A stretch of 64,000 bases of DNA from Ampelomyces quisqualis (lineage: Eukaryota; Ascomycota; Dothideomycetes; Pleosporales; Phaeosphaeriaceae). Within the stretch, counting starts at the first letter, position 1. Each line of letters opens with the position of its first letter. Position numbers and translations under genes: made by a program. The stretch is from positions 434,001 through 498,000 of the forward strand of contig JAGTXZ010000009.1 of NCBI GenBank assembly GCA_018398575.1. Reading direction: 5' to 3'. Of the stretch, positions 33,401-46,359 are shown piece after piece. The notes under the pieces are model-generated. The model had not been told where the DNA came from. It worked only from the letters and a program-made list of their open reading frames with translations, and did no database searches.

Positions 33401-35279
33401 CTCATCATCCTAAAGGTTACAGACGACAATGTTGCATCAGTCGAGGCGCAGCTTGACGAAAAGCTGAAGATCTTCGGCTTGACAGGCTCTGAAGAAGAAT
33501 TGGCGGCTGCCCAAAGCGATCACGAACCTCCGCCACCAACACATGCCATCATCATCGACGGTGATACACTCAAGCTTGCTCTGGATGAGGCAGTGAAGAG
33601 GAAATTTCTCCTTTTATGCAGGCGATGTCGATCAGTCTTGTGCTGTCGTGTCAGTCCCAGTCAAAAGGCTGCAGTTGTCAATATGGTGAAGACTGGCCTA
33701 GACTGTCTTACTCTTGCTATCGGTGACGGTGCCAATGACGTTGCTATGATCCAGGAAGCGCACGTAGGCGTTGGTATTGCCGGTGTCGAGGGTCGGGCAG
33801 CTGTCATGTCCTCTGATTATGCTATTGGCCAATTTCGCTTCCTCACGCGTCTTGTGCTTGTTCACGGCCGGTGGTCATACCGCAGGCTTGCAGAGACCAT
33901 TGCAAACTTCTTCTACAAGGTGAGGTTTGCATGTATCTTGTGATAAGTCGCTTGCTAATAGGATTAGAACATTATTTGGGTGTTTGCACTCTTCTGGTAC
34001 CAGATCTACACCAATTTCGACAGCCAGTACATTTTCGACTACACTTACATCATCTTTTTCAATCTGGCATTTACCTCCCTTCCTGTCATTGTCATGGGTG
34101 TTTTGGATCAAGATGTCGACGACAGAGTCTCATTGGCCGTGCCCCAACTTTACCGTCGTGGGATAGAACGCAAAGAGTGGACACAACCCAAGTTCTGGTA
34201 CGTCTATCGCATATTGAGAATAGACCTCGCTGACTGTATACAGGGCATACATGCTCGATGGTGTCTACCAATCTCTCATTGCTTTCTATTTCGTCTACGA
34301 ACTCTTCGCATCCGGTACCTTCGTCACACTCAATGGTCTCGACTTGGCTGAGTACCGACGCATGGGTATTTATGCCGCTACTGCGGCTGTCATGGCTGCC
34401 AATCTTTACGTGATGTATAATTCCTACCGCTGGGATTGGCTGATGCTTCTCATCATCGCCATCAGTACTCTTCTCGTGTGGTTCTGGACTGGTGTATACA
34501 CATCATTCACATCGAGCGCTCAGTTCTACAAAGCTGCTGCAGAAGTTTATGGCCAACTCAACTTCTGGGCGTATCTTCTGGTCGCAGTGGTTGCATGTTT
34601 GCTTCCTCGCTTCATCTTCAAGTTCACCCAGAAGACCTACTTCCCACTCGACGTGGACATCATCCGCGAACAGGTCAAGCAGGGCAAATTCGACTATCTC
34701 AAAGATAATACCAGCTATTTGCCTCCCCCGCCGGAAAAGACCGCTCCCAAAGAGCCAGCTGCGGAAGCGGATCCGGCAAAATACAAGGCAGCGAACGCTG
34801 AGCCAGTGGATGAAGACGTGCGACCGATATACCCACCTTCTGTCGCTCCTACTGCTACAACACACAACCCTAGAAGCCAGAACGGATCTAACAGTACCGA
34901 CTACACGTATCGCCGCTCAATGGAGGGGTTGCCTCCTGCAACGCGGGTATCAACAGAGATGCGCGTGCGGCCTAGCTTCGATCGCGCTAGAATGTCCATG
35001 GATCGCGTTCGTCCCAGTTTCGAAGCTAGCAACGATTTCACATCGGCCGCAATGTTGACACGCATGGAATCTGCACATAGCCGCAACAGCTTCCATGGCA
35101 ACCGAGTCAGTGTGCAAGGCATGGGTCAAGGTCACCAAAGCACAGTGCCCAACCTAGGGAGTCGGCTACGAAACGCCATCCGTCGTGCGACGATAACACG
35201 GGAAGAGGCGCCTACTGACCTACAGGATGCACCTGCCATGCCCGCGCCCCAAAGTCCACCGAACAGTCCTCCACGGTAG
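30467..35279 (+). CDS. DNF1: P4-type ATPase, phospholipid flippase (Dnf1/Dnf2 type)
   Basis: Four exons, 30467-30913, 30968-33919, 33968-34197 and 34244-35279 (introns 54, 48 and 46 bp), encode 1554 residues, the size of yeast Dnf1. The N-terminus has the P4 signature RNKIRTAKYTPLSFVPKNLW and FQFHNIANVYFLF (first membrane helices). Catalytic motifs: actuator DGET in KNLDGETNLK, phosphorylation site SDKTGTLTQN (Asp about 625), nucleotide-binding FCKGADSMIYSRL and the hinge GDGANDVAMIQEAHVGVGI. Membrane helices 5-10 end the conserved part; a disordered Ser/Arg/Pro tail follows. P4 ATPases move phosphatidylcholine, -ethanolamine or -serine to the cytosolic leaflet in plasma membrane or endosomes, with a Cdc50-family partner. 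A basic insertion between helix 2 and the actuator domain has a 15-residue tandem duplication (31163-31252). Dnf type rather than Drs2 is inferred from length and the long insertion. Confidence 0.94.
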
Positions 35280-36388
35280 CCCCTATGGTAACGATGCGAG
35301 ACACTTTTCACTTTGGGCGTACATTCATCCTCTCTCATAGCGCCCTGTACATAAAAGAAACTATCCCATCTTGGTCTCATTCAGCCTTGTCTGGTTTTCA
35401 TTTATCAATAAGCTTGCCATACCGCGGAGCACAGCTGGCGTTTTTCTTGGTGTACAAGTTGCGTTTCCCTCACGTTTGAGCATTTTCCTTTTCTGGGCTG
35501 TGTGGAGAAGAAGAAAGAGGGAGTATGATTATGATGGATGTTGATGAGTATGGAGTGCGTTGGTGCTGCGACTGTTGGGTGTAGATATTTAATCTCTGGG
35601 CTGGCATTTGCCGGTCTATTTTACTTGAACTTTGCTCGTGCTGCGACGGCACAAGGTGATGAATCGCATGAAGGAAATGGCTTTGACAAGACGGTTGACC
35701 AAGACGGTGCGTCAATACGTTGGCGGCATGGCTTCGGCGATTCAAGCAATGGGTTGCGGTCAGCGTCCAACGCACTGGAGGGCGCTGCGCTAGCCACGAG
35801 ATCATCATTGGTGTTCTCGATGATCAAAGCCCACTTGGTCCATTTTCTTGACCGTAATCTCGTGCAAAGAAGGCCAGAAATCATCGCTGCGCCCAAAGAG
35901 GAAGGATGATTGGCTTGGCGCAGGACATGCAGGGCACATGCACGCGTGCGTGGGGCGCTAGCCTCTAGGTAGCACGCCCGCGTCGCGTTTGCGATTCTTT
36001 GAGCTGAACAGGTGCCTCTGCCGTCCTTTACCTGCTCTCACTCAACACAACTTTGACGGGCGACATCTCACCGTTGTCCCCACGCTCTCTCCCCGCTCTG
36101 CTGTATCACTACCGCCCCTCATTTGTAGTTGCTTACCTAAAGGATCACCGTGCCCTTTTCCCAACGCCCTTCTCCGTCATCAACCTTCAACTCTCGACAC
36201 GAAGAAGGCTCAACAAGGCCTGGGGTTAGATGGCAGCTCTCTCTCTCTCTCGCTCTACATAGAAAAGTGCTGTGCGCCTCTGTGCCTTTACAAAGGACTG
36301 AAGCCCGGCAATGCCCAAGTGCGCCTGATACTTGCGCATTGAGAGGAGCACTCCAGCTGTGCGCGGGGACGACCACTGGCCATCAACA
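35280..36388. other. Intergenic, promoter of SEN1 gene
   Basis: 3' flank of the flippase gene and upstream region of the SEN1 gene. A (TC)n run lies at 36236-36250. ORFs at 35538-35909 overlap in several frames without motifs. No gene seen. Confidence 0.5.
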
Positions 36389-39300
36389 ATGGCGGACATA
36401 CTGGAGAAGATAAGGTAAGTGCATGTGAGAGTCTTGCCCATTCCTCTGCATCCAGTGGCCGCCGCTGTTGCCACGATGGCTCCTTCCATCCATTCCCCAT
36501 CCTCGACTTGTGCTTCTCCGCGTAGGGATGCTTCACGAAACATGACTGACCATCTTTGTGCCTACAGCGAGCTCCGAGAGCTCCCCGAAAACCAGCATCT
36601 CTTCTGCCCACGCATTGGCGATGACGGCGCCGTATACCTCCCCGAGGACATCGCCGGACTTCCACCCGAAACCGACCCGGCCGAACTCAAAGACCGTAGC
36701 CTCAAGGTTGACGAGGCGGAGGAACGCAAATGGACGGCACTGAAGGCTATGGAGATACTCGCATTCGACGGAGACGAGGCGAAACCACACAAGGACTGGC
36801 TGATGAGCCGGCACAACAAGTTCATGCAGTCGTGCGATGTCTGCATCCGCGTCTTCCACATGTTAAGAGCTGAGTGGAGGACGCGGCTGGAGGATACATA
36901 TGACGAAGACAACATTGTCGCCTTTCTTCGTCTGGTCGACGATACCAGTGCCGGGCGCATACGACCGGGTTTGGAAGAGGCCAATACTTTGCTGAGCAAT
37001 GCGGAGCCTAAAGCCAGGACCATGCGCCTCCTACCATCCAAATCCACATATGCCTTCTTTGAGGCCTTGAGCTTCGACACCCTCTTGCGCGATGAAGCCC
37101 AACTGCGGGAATATTTCGATGCACCTTTCGATTTGGTGCAGACCAAGAAACGATTGAAGCTTCAGACATACCTCCCTGCCATGACCCGATTCTTGTTTAG
37201 CAAGGACCCCACACGTCTTGACTGGGCGACCAAATCATGGGTCGGGTTCAAGCGGAATATGTTGAAGTCGGAGTTCGAATGGGCTGTGCAGGGTCACCTC
37301 CGGGACGTCATGGACAAGGTCCAGATGAACAACCTCGATCTATCGTACGTGCCGCTCTTCTGGGGTGGTGTGCGACTCATCATCGAGAGGATGGACAAAG
37401 ACCTCATATCGGAGTGCATCAGCAGCGTGGACAGGGGCTTTTACAGGCTGATGCTCGATCACATGTCTCTACGATCGGAGGGCTTCTTTGAGCTGCTAGC
37501 CACCATGAAGCTAATTCTCGAAAGAGCGCCGCTTGACTTTTGGGATGGGATGAACGCCGTCACCCCGTCAAATGCTAGTGTAGCCGAGCAAGTCTTCAAC
37601 AGCCCCATCTTGAAACAGGTGCTGGCTGCAGCGACGGATAGCGAGCAAGACATGCAAAACGTCGAAGCTGCGTTCAGTTGGATATCGCCGTTTCTTGCGT
37701 CCGTCAAAGTCTCCAACCTTGGCCCTACTGTTCGACCATTCGCCTATGCTCTTTTTGAACGCTACCAGTCTGAACAATATTCTCCAAATTCGCGGGCTTC
37801 CTGCTTCAGACAGGGCATGAAAGTTCTCACATATGCTTTCAAGGCTATGGGCGAATACAAGCAGCCCACTGATTTTGTTGGGCAAGTGACGGTTAACAAC
37901 ATGCTGGAGATGCTCACTTCTCACATTAAATTGCTTGTCACCAAATATCAGCAGTTCAAAAGCACCAAGGGGCAGGAGGAAGACCTTGATCTAGCTCTAT
38001 CCGTGATTCAATACGCTTTTCAGCTCGAGGCGAAATCGCTGGTCGTGGAAAGGCAGCTTATCAGTTCGAAGATGCCGTCACCTACCGAGACGCCTTCGTC
38101 GACGGCGATATGGAGAACCGTCTTAGGAGCTATTAAATCCAGCAACCTGGACCTTGCGATACACTTGTTGATTGCTGGCAGGACGCTCATCGGTGTTGAG
38201 CCACTATTGATGAAGTCAGCGGTCGAGAAGGTACCACCAACAGTTCGCCACTTCAACGATCGCTTCAAGATTCTTTCTCAATCAATCACCGATGTCGTTG
38301 ATCGCCTTTCAGATTTCAACCCTGGTCAGCTACACAATTTGTTTGACAACCCAAGTGCTGCTAGTGCCATCGTGTCTCTCCTTTTCTCGTCCACGGAAGA
38401 TACGCGAAGCTCCGTCGTTGAGCTTCTCAAAGTTATCAGCTTGGAGGATGAGCGTCGAAATGCTCTGCAGCACGTACTCAAAACACACTATCGCAACGTC
38501 CTTTGTGGCCTTTCAGACTCAGTGCGCCAGGTGAAACAAAAGAAGTCTTTCGCTCCCGCGCCTAGCATGATCAAGACGTGCGCCGACATCATTGATGTCA
38601 TGTGCAATTCGCAAAACGGTATCTTGCGATCCCGAGATCTTGAATCTGGGGAGCTCGGGGCTACACTGAACTTTTGGAGATCCTTGTGGGACATGCTTAC
38701 GATGCTCTTCAACACAACTGAGGCTTGGAGCAATCTTGGATTCTACGACAAGACCATGATGATGAACTTCTGCAGAGACACTATGCAGTTTGCTGATCAG
38801 CTTTTCGATCAGTACAGCGTCTTCGTTACTGCGCTGAACGGCTCTACAATCAGCACTGAAGACGAAGATGACAAGTCCGACTTATTGAAAGAGTTGCTGG
38901 CTGAACCTGCAGGTGCTATGGACGGATTTGCTAAATGGCTCCGTCTTCGCGACGAGTTCTTGAGCAGCAGGTCCGTAACACTCATAAGCAAACTGTTGAT
39001 CCGTCTCCATAATGTGTCCATTGAGATTACTGCCGAGACACTCTCGTACATGGAACGCGTGCTTTCAGGCGACGTCCGCGCCAAGCTCAGCACGACGCAA
39101 CAGGCAGAATTACAACAGGCCCTTGAGACTCATCTTGGTCGCTCACTGTCAAAGGAGGACGAGCCCGTTCAGTCAAAGCAAGGCTCGCTCAGCAAATGGA
39201 TATCGACAGGCATGGCCTCAATGGACGGCAAGGCGAAGTTGCTTGGCAGTATCACACCAGGCGCGACTGCCTTCCAGCAGCGGCGAGACCAATTGAGGGC

Positions 39301-42300
39301 TAGCGATGTTGCGAAAGCGGCTCGGGAGAAAGCTTTGGCGGACGAGAAGAACGCTCAACAAGAGGAGTTCAGAAAGAGGCGCCAGCTCGAGAAGCAGAGG
39401 CGAGAGCAAGAGAAAGCTGCGGCTATCGCAAAGGCCAGGCAAGCTCGAGGCATCCCGAGCCATATTGCAGAAGCTGGCTCAGGTCTCGAAGGTCTCGGTG
39501 TTCTAGGCAAAGACCAAGCTGCGAAAGGCGAAGGCCTCATGCACTCATCCGATGAGTCGGAAGCTAGCGACGGCGATTTCGACGAAGAGATCTTCGGTAT
39601 CCAGAAGATCAAGGGCAAGGCTGGGCCTAAGACGAACATTGTCAATGAAGTCAAACTGCAAATGCCTACCAAGAAAAAGAGAGCTGTGCGCTCCATCAAA
39701 GACATGCGCGCCCGGCTTGCGCCCGACCTCACCTCCCTTCATCGAGCGATCCTGGGCTGGAATTATTTCCATGAAGGTGACTTTCCTCCAAACTCAAAGC
39801 CAGGCATCTACCTCAAGGTCCCCAGCAAATTCGACAATCCGGCTAAATATCAGTCCACCTTCGAGCCTCTCCTTACTCTTGAAGCATGGCAAGGTTTTGT
39901 AAAAGCACGCGAAGAGGGCCAAAACAAGCCATACGAAATTCGGATCACGACCCGACTCGCCATCGATTCCTTCGCAGAAGTTGGAAGTACAATGACCCAT
40001 ATCGAGAACCGAGATGTTTCTGTGTCAGAGGGTGACATCATACTGCTTTCAAGGTCCCGTAATCCAACCGCCAGCGAACCGACATGTCTCGCCAGGATTT
40101 TCAAGGTCAAACGGAAGCAGCAGCACATCGAAGTGTCATATCGCGTGACGCCCTCTAATCCCCTTGGACCCTCGCTGCAACCGAACAAGGCCGTATATGG
40201 GACCAAAATCCAGTCAATCACGCCCCTGGAGCGTGAGTATGGTGCTCTGAAGGGTCTTCAGTACTACGACTTGTGCGACGAGATCATTCGAGCCAAGCCG
40301 TCCCCACTCTTGACATACAGTGACAAGCATACGGATCCGCTGATACAGAACTACAACGTGAATAGAGCACAAGCAAAAGCTATCAAGTCAGCCATTGACA
40401 ACGATGCCTTCACGCTGATTCAAGGGTGAGTAGTCCTTTCAGAGGTGCATGATTTCAAGCTAACGTGACACAGTCCACCTGGATCTGGCAAGACCAAAAC
40501 CATCACTGCTATAGTGGGAGCAATCCTATCAGATACGCTTCGCAATCGTGGCACCACAGTCGCCGTGCCTGGCCAGCAACGTTCAGAAGCGGTCTCCAAG
40601 AAACTACTTGTGTGTGCACCCAGTAATGCCGCCGTTGATGAATTAGTCATGCGTTTCAAGAATGGCATTAGAACTCTCAACGGGCAAGAACGGAAGATCA
40701 ATATTGTGCGTCTCGGCCGCAGTGACGCAATGAATGCAAATGTCCAGGACGTCTGTCTTGAAGAGCTGGTCAGCATGACGCTCGGTATGAGCACAAAAGA
40801 TAATGACGACCGAGAAGAGACACGCAAGATTTTCAACGACCATAAAGAAGTTTCCGCGCGTATAAAGCAGGGCCAAGAGCAATACAATAGCGGCGAGATC
40901 AAAGGCGACGAAGCTCAGAAACTCGAAGCTGACCTTGCTCAGCTTAGAAGACAAAAGGCCGCGCTCGGCAGGAAGATCGATAACATCAAGGATGCAGAGC
41001 AATCCACAAAGCGAAATGCAGATATGGATCGCATCAAAGCTCAACAAGCTATCTTGAACGATGCCCACGTTATTTGTGCTACACTCAGTGGTTCTGGTCA
41101 CACGATGTTCCAAAATCTCAGCATCGAGTTCGAGACAGTCATTATCGACGAAGCGGCGCAGTGCGTTGAGATGAGCGCTCTGATACCCCTCAAATATGGA
41201 TGCGCCAAGTGTATTCTCGTCGGAGACCCTAAGCAGCTGCCACCTACTGTGTTTTCAAAGGCAGCACAAGGCTACCAGTATGAGCAGAGTTTGTTTGTTC
41301 GCATGCAGAAGAACCATCCCAATGATGTTCATTTGCTCGACACACAGTATCGCATGCATCCTGAAATCAGTTTGTTCCCAAGTCGTGCTTTCTACGACGG
41401 TAAACTGCTGGATGGTGGAGACATGGGTGCCTCGCGCAAGCAGCCATGGCATAAGAGCATGTTGCTGGGGCCATACCGCTTCTTCGATGTGCAGGGTCAG
41501 CATCAAGCCGCACCCCAAGGTCACTCGCTTATCAATCTTGCTGAAATCGACATCGCGATGAAGCTTTATAAACGTCTCACCTCGGACTTCCCTGACTACA
41601 ACTTCAGAGGCAAGGTTGGTATCATCACACCCTACAAGAGTCAACTGCGAGAGCTCAAGAACCGCTTCAGCAGGACTTATGGCGATACAATCCTCGCGGA
41701 CATCGAATTTAACACCACCGACGCCTTTCAAGGACGAGAGAGTGAGATCATCATCTTTTCATGCGTTCGAGCGTCTCCTTCAGGCGGCATTGGTTTCTTG
41801 CAAGACGTCCGACGTATGAATGTCGGTCTCACTCGTGCGAAATCATCCATGTGGGTTCTCGGAAACTCTCAGTCGCTTGAACGTGGCCACTTCTGGCGCG
41901 ATCTTGTGGTAGATGCAAAGGAGCGGAAGCGGTATACGACTGGTGATCTGCACAGCATGCTCAACCATCATTCAAGCAAGTTCCCAGCACCAAAAGAAGG
42001 CTATGAGCAGCCGCACCGACCGATTGAAGCTAAATCAGAGCCGATGAGTCGTTCAGCAAGTGGCCAGTCGAACAAGATGGATCGTAAGCCTATCAAGCAG
42101 GAATTCAAACAGGAGATTAAGCAGGAGATCGAGGAAGAGCCCACGCTTGTCCATCATCCAAAGCGCAAGGCTGAGAGCAACGGGGACTTCGACTTTTTCA
42201 AAGATGACGACGCCGGCGATATCGACATGGGAGACGCCCCCTCAGATTCAGCTTCTAACACACTGAACGGTGGGAGTGGCCGTTCGACACCAGCGGCCTC

Positions 42301-42463
42301 ATCTGACGCTCCATGGAGGAGCGAGACTCCTGGTGCAGGAGCAGGCAAGGCAGAGCCCGACATGGGCCATGTGATCAGCGCCATGTCGAAGCCTAAGATC
42401 AGGCTACAGCCCCGCAAGCCTGCAAGCCCATTTATCAAGAAGAAGAAACCGCGGACTGGATAA
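36389..42463 (+). CDS. SEN1: Sen1-type superfamily 1 RNA/DNA helicase
   Basis: Three exons, 36389-36414, 36568-40425 and 40474-42463, with introns of 153 and 48 bp; 1957 residues. The first exon encodes only MADILEKI plus two bases; it is inferred from a GTAAGT donor and gives an ATG for a frame that otherwise lacks a proper start. The long N-terminal part (about 1-1150) is helical like the Sen1 N-terminal domain. The helicase core has motif I GPPGSGKTKT (1295-1304), motif II DEAAQ (Asp 1520), DPKQLPP, QYRMHPEI, a TPYKSQL region, FQGRESEIIIFSCVRA and GLTRAKSSMWVLGN. Sen1 unwinds RNA:DNA hybrids and acts in transcription termination of non-coding RNAs in the nucleus. The C-terminal tail is disordered and has three overlapping SUMO-type motifs (42092-42133) and a basic end RKPASPFIKKKKPRTG. 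Confidence 0.95.
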
Positions 42464-43842
42464 GCTTGGACTCCTCAGTAGAGGCGTACACGGAACGGAG
42501 GTGCGATTTAGTGAGCTGCATGCTGGGCAAGCAGCATGTTTGGCTTGCCTACCATGGAGTCAGTAAAGACGACGGTCGTCTCAGCATCTACACGGCGTTT
42601 GAAGTTACCATCATCTTGTATTTCACCATAGCTGTGGCTTAGGCCCTTTTAGCATTATCATTGTCTGGGGAGAAAAGTATAGTTGCTTTTCTTGGCGGCT
42701 TTACGGCGAAGATCCCTTCTCTCGAAGCAGATTGGTCACGCAGTTCAAGGCGCTTGTGGTTAAGATCTGATAGGCAGTGATCGCCAGTGCTGTGATGATG
42801 TGCCCACTGCCTCGACTTGAATGGTAGATTGGGTTAGCCTCTGGAAAAAGATGCACATATGGCGGCTTAGATTGCGTCGTGGCTAGTCGGCCTGTGGATG
42901 TTTTGTCGAATGCGAATTCCTTTGCACAGCCTTGGGGGAGCTAGGTGCACGACTCGACCATGATCACCAAAATTCCCATAATTCACCCTCGTCGTGCTTC
43001 GATTGTCTACTTCGCTCGCACAACGGCTTCGACAGCTCGATCCACGATCGCCGCCTTCCCAGACTTCCATCTTCGTTGTGCATGAACATCGGACGCACAT
43101 CCCTCCCTTCAGCGTTTCTGTTGGTTACACCGCACCTTGATCCGACCACATTCCTCTTGTACCACGTTTCCAAGGCGCCAACTTATCTGTCCAACGGCTA
43201 CAGGGATATTTTGCTTCCGATGAGCCAGTTGTCTGGAAGCTAAGCGAGCTGAAGTGCGGTGTGTCGTTCATCACAATGCTGTTTTTCATAGCAGCGAAGT
43301 GGCATTTCTCGTGACACACAGCCCACCCTCAACAAAGAGACCTCAGTTATAGCGCCTCGCCCACCTGCTAGCCGCAGAGCATCATTCAGCTCGATCGTAC
43401 CCCACCTTCCAGCTGTCACCAGTACACTCCTATCAATACTTGCTGCCGTACCACGTCGTGCGAACCATTGACCGTGCCAGCGGCCAGCCTCGAAAACAAC
43501 GACGATTACCGCCCTTGGTCACACCACATGCGCACTTGCTGTTCATCTCCCTTGCTGGATCCAGGAGACTTTCTTACGTGCAGCACGCTTGCATGCACGT
43601 CGCCATAACGCCCCCCTGGCTAACGTTGCAACGAGAGTAAACATCAGTTTTCCTTCCGGCGAAGGCGCACAGGACGACAACTCAATCGCATATGCGGTCA
43701 TCTGCTGCGGTACCTGTCGCGTACCCAGTCTCGTGGTTGTGCCACCTAGACAGTTGACGGGTGGTTGTTTGGCGCTCGCGCTGTAACAGTGGAGTGGAGC
43801 GTTGGTTGGTATTAAGGCCGGTGTTGGACCCGGGTGGACACG
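42464..43842. other. Intergenic, no gene seen
   Basis: 1.4 kb between the SEN1 gene and the next gene on the plus strand. Short ORFs on both strands lack motifs. Probably the long leader and promoter of the Ser/Pro-rich gene. Confidence 0.5.
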
Positions 43843-46029
43843 ATGCTTTCTTTTCCTCCTTCTACAAATCATTCCACGGATAACCTTCTCAATCTGTTTC
43901 CGATGTTTGGACATCCTGGGATTAGTGCGCTTGAGTATGCGGGTCAGGTCGATGCCATGAAGGGGGAGGATTTGAGGTCAAGTGAAGCGTCGATGGAGCG
44001 AAAGTCGGGGACGAATACCCACGATCAGTGCACGGCTGGAGCAGAGATGCAAACTGGTGAGATGTCACCGCCGTTGCATTTCATTGACGAGTTTGGCTGT
44101 CAGCAGAGGAAAAGAGGCACTTTCATCAATCATACTCCGAGGAACTTTGAGCTACGGTCAAGCCAGACAGTGGAAGTGTACCGACCTACGACACGGGCTG
44201 AGAGCGAGAACTACTCTCGTCCACTATCTCGACAGAGCAGTATGGCTAGCGGAAGTCCTGCAGTCACGAGTCAACATAATCACAGTCCTTCGGCAAATTC
44301 CGGCACATTTGGCAACCGATCGACTCTCAATCGCGATCATGTGGCTGAGCTCGACTCGACAGAAATTTGCCGGTGTTCGTCTCCACGTGTGCATGTGCCT
44401 TCGAATAAATCACATCGACGCTCGCTGTCTGCGCCTCCAAGCAAGGTGCTCGCCTATACGCCGCGTGTTACCAGCTCAAACAGCCAGCCGAGCCGAGAAG
44501 CCAGCCTCCGGAGCACAAGCTTGCAAGATCATGAGCCTCAGGAGAAGAAGCGCCAGCGGCGTCAAACACCTTTCAAGCACGTTTCATCCAAGCATACGCC
44601 TCGACACACGCCGCTGGAGTCACGGGTCGCGGGGCATCAACGGAAAGAGTCGACTGAGGTTATCGAGACCATTGGCGACGTCCCCGTTGACATGGATCGT
44701 GAGGTATCAGCTGAAATCGGTACCTTCAGCGTCATTCAGAGGTACTTTGACAGCCAAGGAGGCTATTCAGTGTCGGCTCCTACCATGGTCCCCGACACGC
44801 CCTCTAGCATTCCGCATTGTGCCGCCCCAGCATCACCCGAATCAAACTTGCACAAACGCTTCATGGAGCCTATTGCTATATATCCCATCGGGGAGCTGGA
44901 GCTGCCCAACCTACCACCTCCAGTACCAGATCGAAGCCCTAAACGGCTGACCAACCCAAGCTTCCCAGTTTCTTCCAAAACTGCCGCATTTCGGGATAGC
45001 GATTTCATTGTTGCTTCCGAAGGACAGTACTCACCATACGACACTGACATTGACATTCTGCATGTGGCCAAAAAGAGAACACAGGATCGCCCCGAGGTAG
45101 GACAGCATACTTGGGTCGGGTCATCAAATGTGGGCAGACTTGCGCCACCGATCCTGGGTCACGACGCGATTACAGCTAGCAGCAATCTGCGTTTGAATGA
45201 ACTCAGCTACTTCCTGAAGAACACCGGACCTGGACTATCAGCGGCACCTCAGCCCATGACCAAATTGCAAAAGAAGAAGGGTATGAAGCTGTTCAAAGTC
45301 AAGCAGCGGAAGAGTCTCGCCGCGCGTGTCGGCTCCGTCGAGGGCTCTCCGCAACGCGCTGCACAAAATCGGCCCAAAGTGCCAGGATGCACAAGAGAAA
45401 TGACTACGTCTGGAGGAGTGAGACATCTCAAAATCATCATACCCACCGAATCACCTACCTCGGACCAGACTACCACGCTACCCATGCCAAATCAGAGAAG
45501 TCGGCGCCGCTCACGCCACATTTCCATCTCCTTCACTGAAGAAATGCTCAGCCCACTCGCCAGCCCGGAAGTGGAGCGCATGATATCCAAATTCGACACG
45601 CCAGACCGCTCCGTCTCAGCACCCGTTCCCCGCTCCCCGCGCAGTCCCAAACGCTCACCCAGATCTATTCCCGTCAGTCATCATCCTTTACAAGCATCTC
45701 GCGATGAAATGACGCGAGCCCGGAAACTTCGGGACCTGCAGCGCATCAAGCGGAAACCAATTCCTGAACAGTCTCCTTCGACTGTGGCTGGCGCGCTCCC
45801 TACACCGGCACATACGCCTGAGCCCAGTGCCGACGAGGAAGACGGCGCGGCGAACAAGATGGTCGTCCTGGAGGAACGGGTTGTGCAGCTGCAAAGGCAG
45901 AACGCGCAGCTTGCAGAGGCGCTGGCGAAGATTGCGGGGCTGGAGATCAAAGATGGGGATGTCAGGAGCGAAGAGATACTCAGGACGTTTGGAGGAACTG
46001 CAACGTCTGGGGTGCTTGGTGTCGCATGA
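43843..46029 (+). CDS. Ser/Pro-rich unknown protein with C-terminal coiled coil
   Basis: Single exon of 728 residues from the ATG at 43843 (MLSFPPSTNHSTDNLLNLF). Most of the sequence is disordered and rich in Ser, Pro, Arg and Thr, with many possible SP/TP and RxxS phosphosites (RSVSAPVPRSPRSPKRSPRS). Short ordered islands occur (IGTFSVIQRYFDSQGGYSV; MTKLQKKKGMKLFKVKQRKS). The C-terminus has a heptad segment (NKMVVLEERVVQLQRQNAQL) that should form a short coiled coil. No known domain is recognised. The frame is uninterrupted over 2.2 kb with fungal codon use, so coding status is firm while function is unknown. Confidence 0.8.
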   Translation: MLSFPPSTNHSTDNLLNLFPMFGHPGISALEYAGQVDAMKGEDLRSSEASMERKSGTNTHDQCTAGAEMQTGEMSPPLHFIDEFGCQQRKRGTFINHTPRNFELRSSQTVEVYRPTTRAESENYSRPLSRQSSMASGSPAVTSQHNHSPSANSGTFGNRSTLNRDHVAELDSTEICRCSSPRVHVPSNKSHRRSLSAPPSKVLAYTPRVTSSNSQPSREASLRSTSLQDHEPQEKKRQRRQTPFKHVSSKHTPRHTPLESRVAGHQRKESTEVIETIGDVPVDMDREVSAEIGTFSVIQRYFDSQGGYSVSAPTMVPDTPSSIPHCAAPASPESNLHKRFMEPIAIYPIGELELPNLPPPVPDRSPKRLTNPSFPVSSKTAAFRDSDFIVASEGQYSPYDTDIDILHVAKKRTQDRPEVGQHTWVGSSNVGRLAPPILGHDAITASSNLRLNELSYFLKNTGPGLSAAPQPMTKLQKKKGMKLFKVKQRKSLAARVGSVEGSPQRAAQNRPKVPGCTREMTTSGGVRHLKIIIPTESPTSDQTTTLPMPNQRSRRRSRHISISFTEEMLSPLASPEVERMISKFDTPDRSVSAPVPRSPRSPKRSPRSIPVSHHPLQASRDEMTRARKLRDLQRIKRKPIPEQSPSTVAGALPTPAHTPEPSADEEDGAANKMVVLEERVVQLQRQNAQLAEALAKIAGLEIKDGDVRSEEILRTFGGTATSGVLGVA

Positions 46030-46359
46030 GGGGTGGATTGGAGTCGGTCGAAATATCATGACTCGGACGCCTGCGGGATGGAACGGCCGGATTACTTTAT
46101 TATGTGCTTAACTTGTAATATATCATCCCATGTTTCTCGATGGTGTTTGTGAGCTTGAGGGCACTTGTTTTATTGAATCGCGCATTCGTTACTTGTTCCA
46201 GCAACCAACCACCAGAAGCCCCACGATCCTCTCACCGCCGTCTTATCGATAAGAACCGTCCCCCAAACCGTGGCATCGCACCGACTCGCCAGCGCATTCC
46301 ACAGAACCAGAAGCCACTCAATTGCAGCTTCCAACCCTCACAAAGCTTCCCTCGTCATC
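46030..46359. other. Promoter region of GNA1
   Basis: 330 bp between two plus-strand genes; no gene or repeat seen. Confidence 0.5.

Noticed and set aside
31034..33943. A 969-residue flippase lacking the first membrane helices
   Set aside because: Adding the upstream exon 30467-30913 and the two later exons restores a full-length P4 ATPase.
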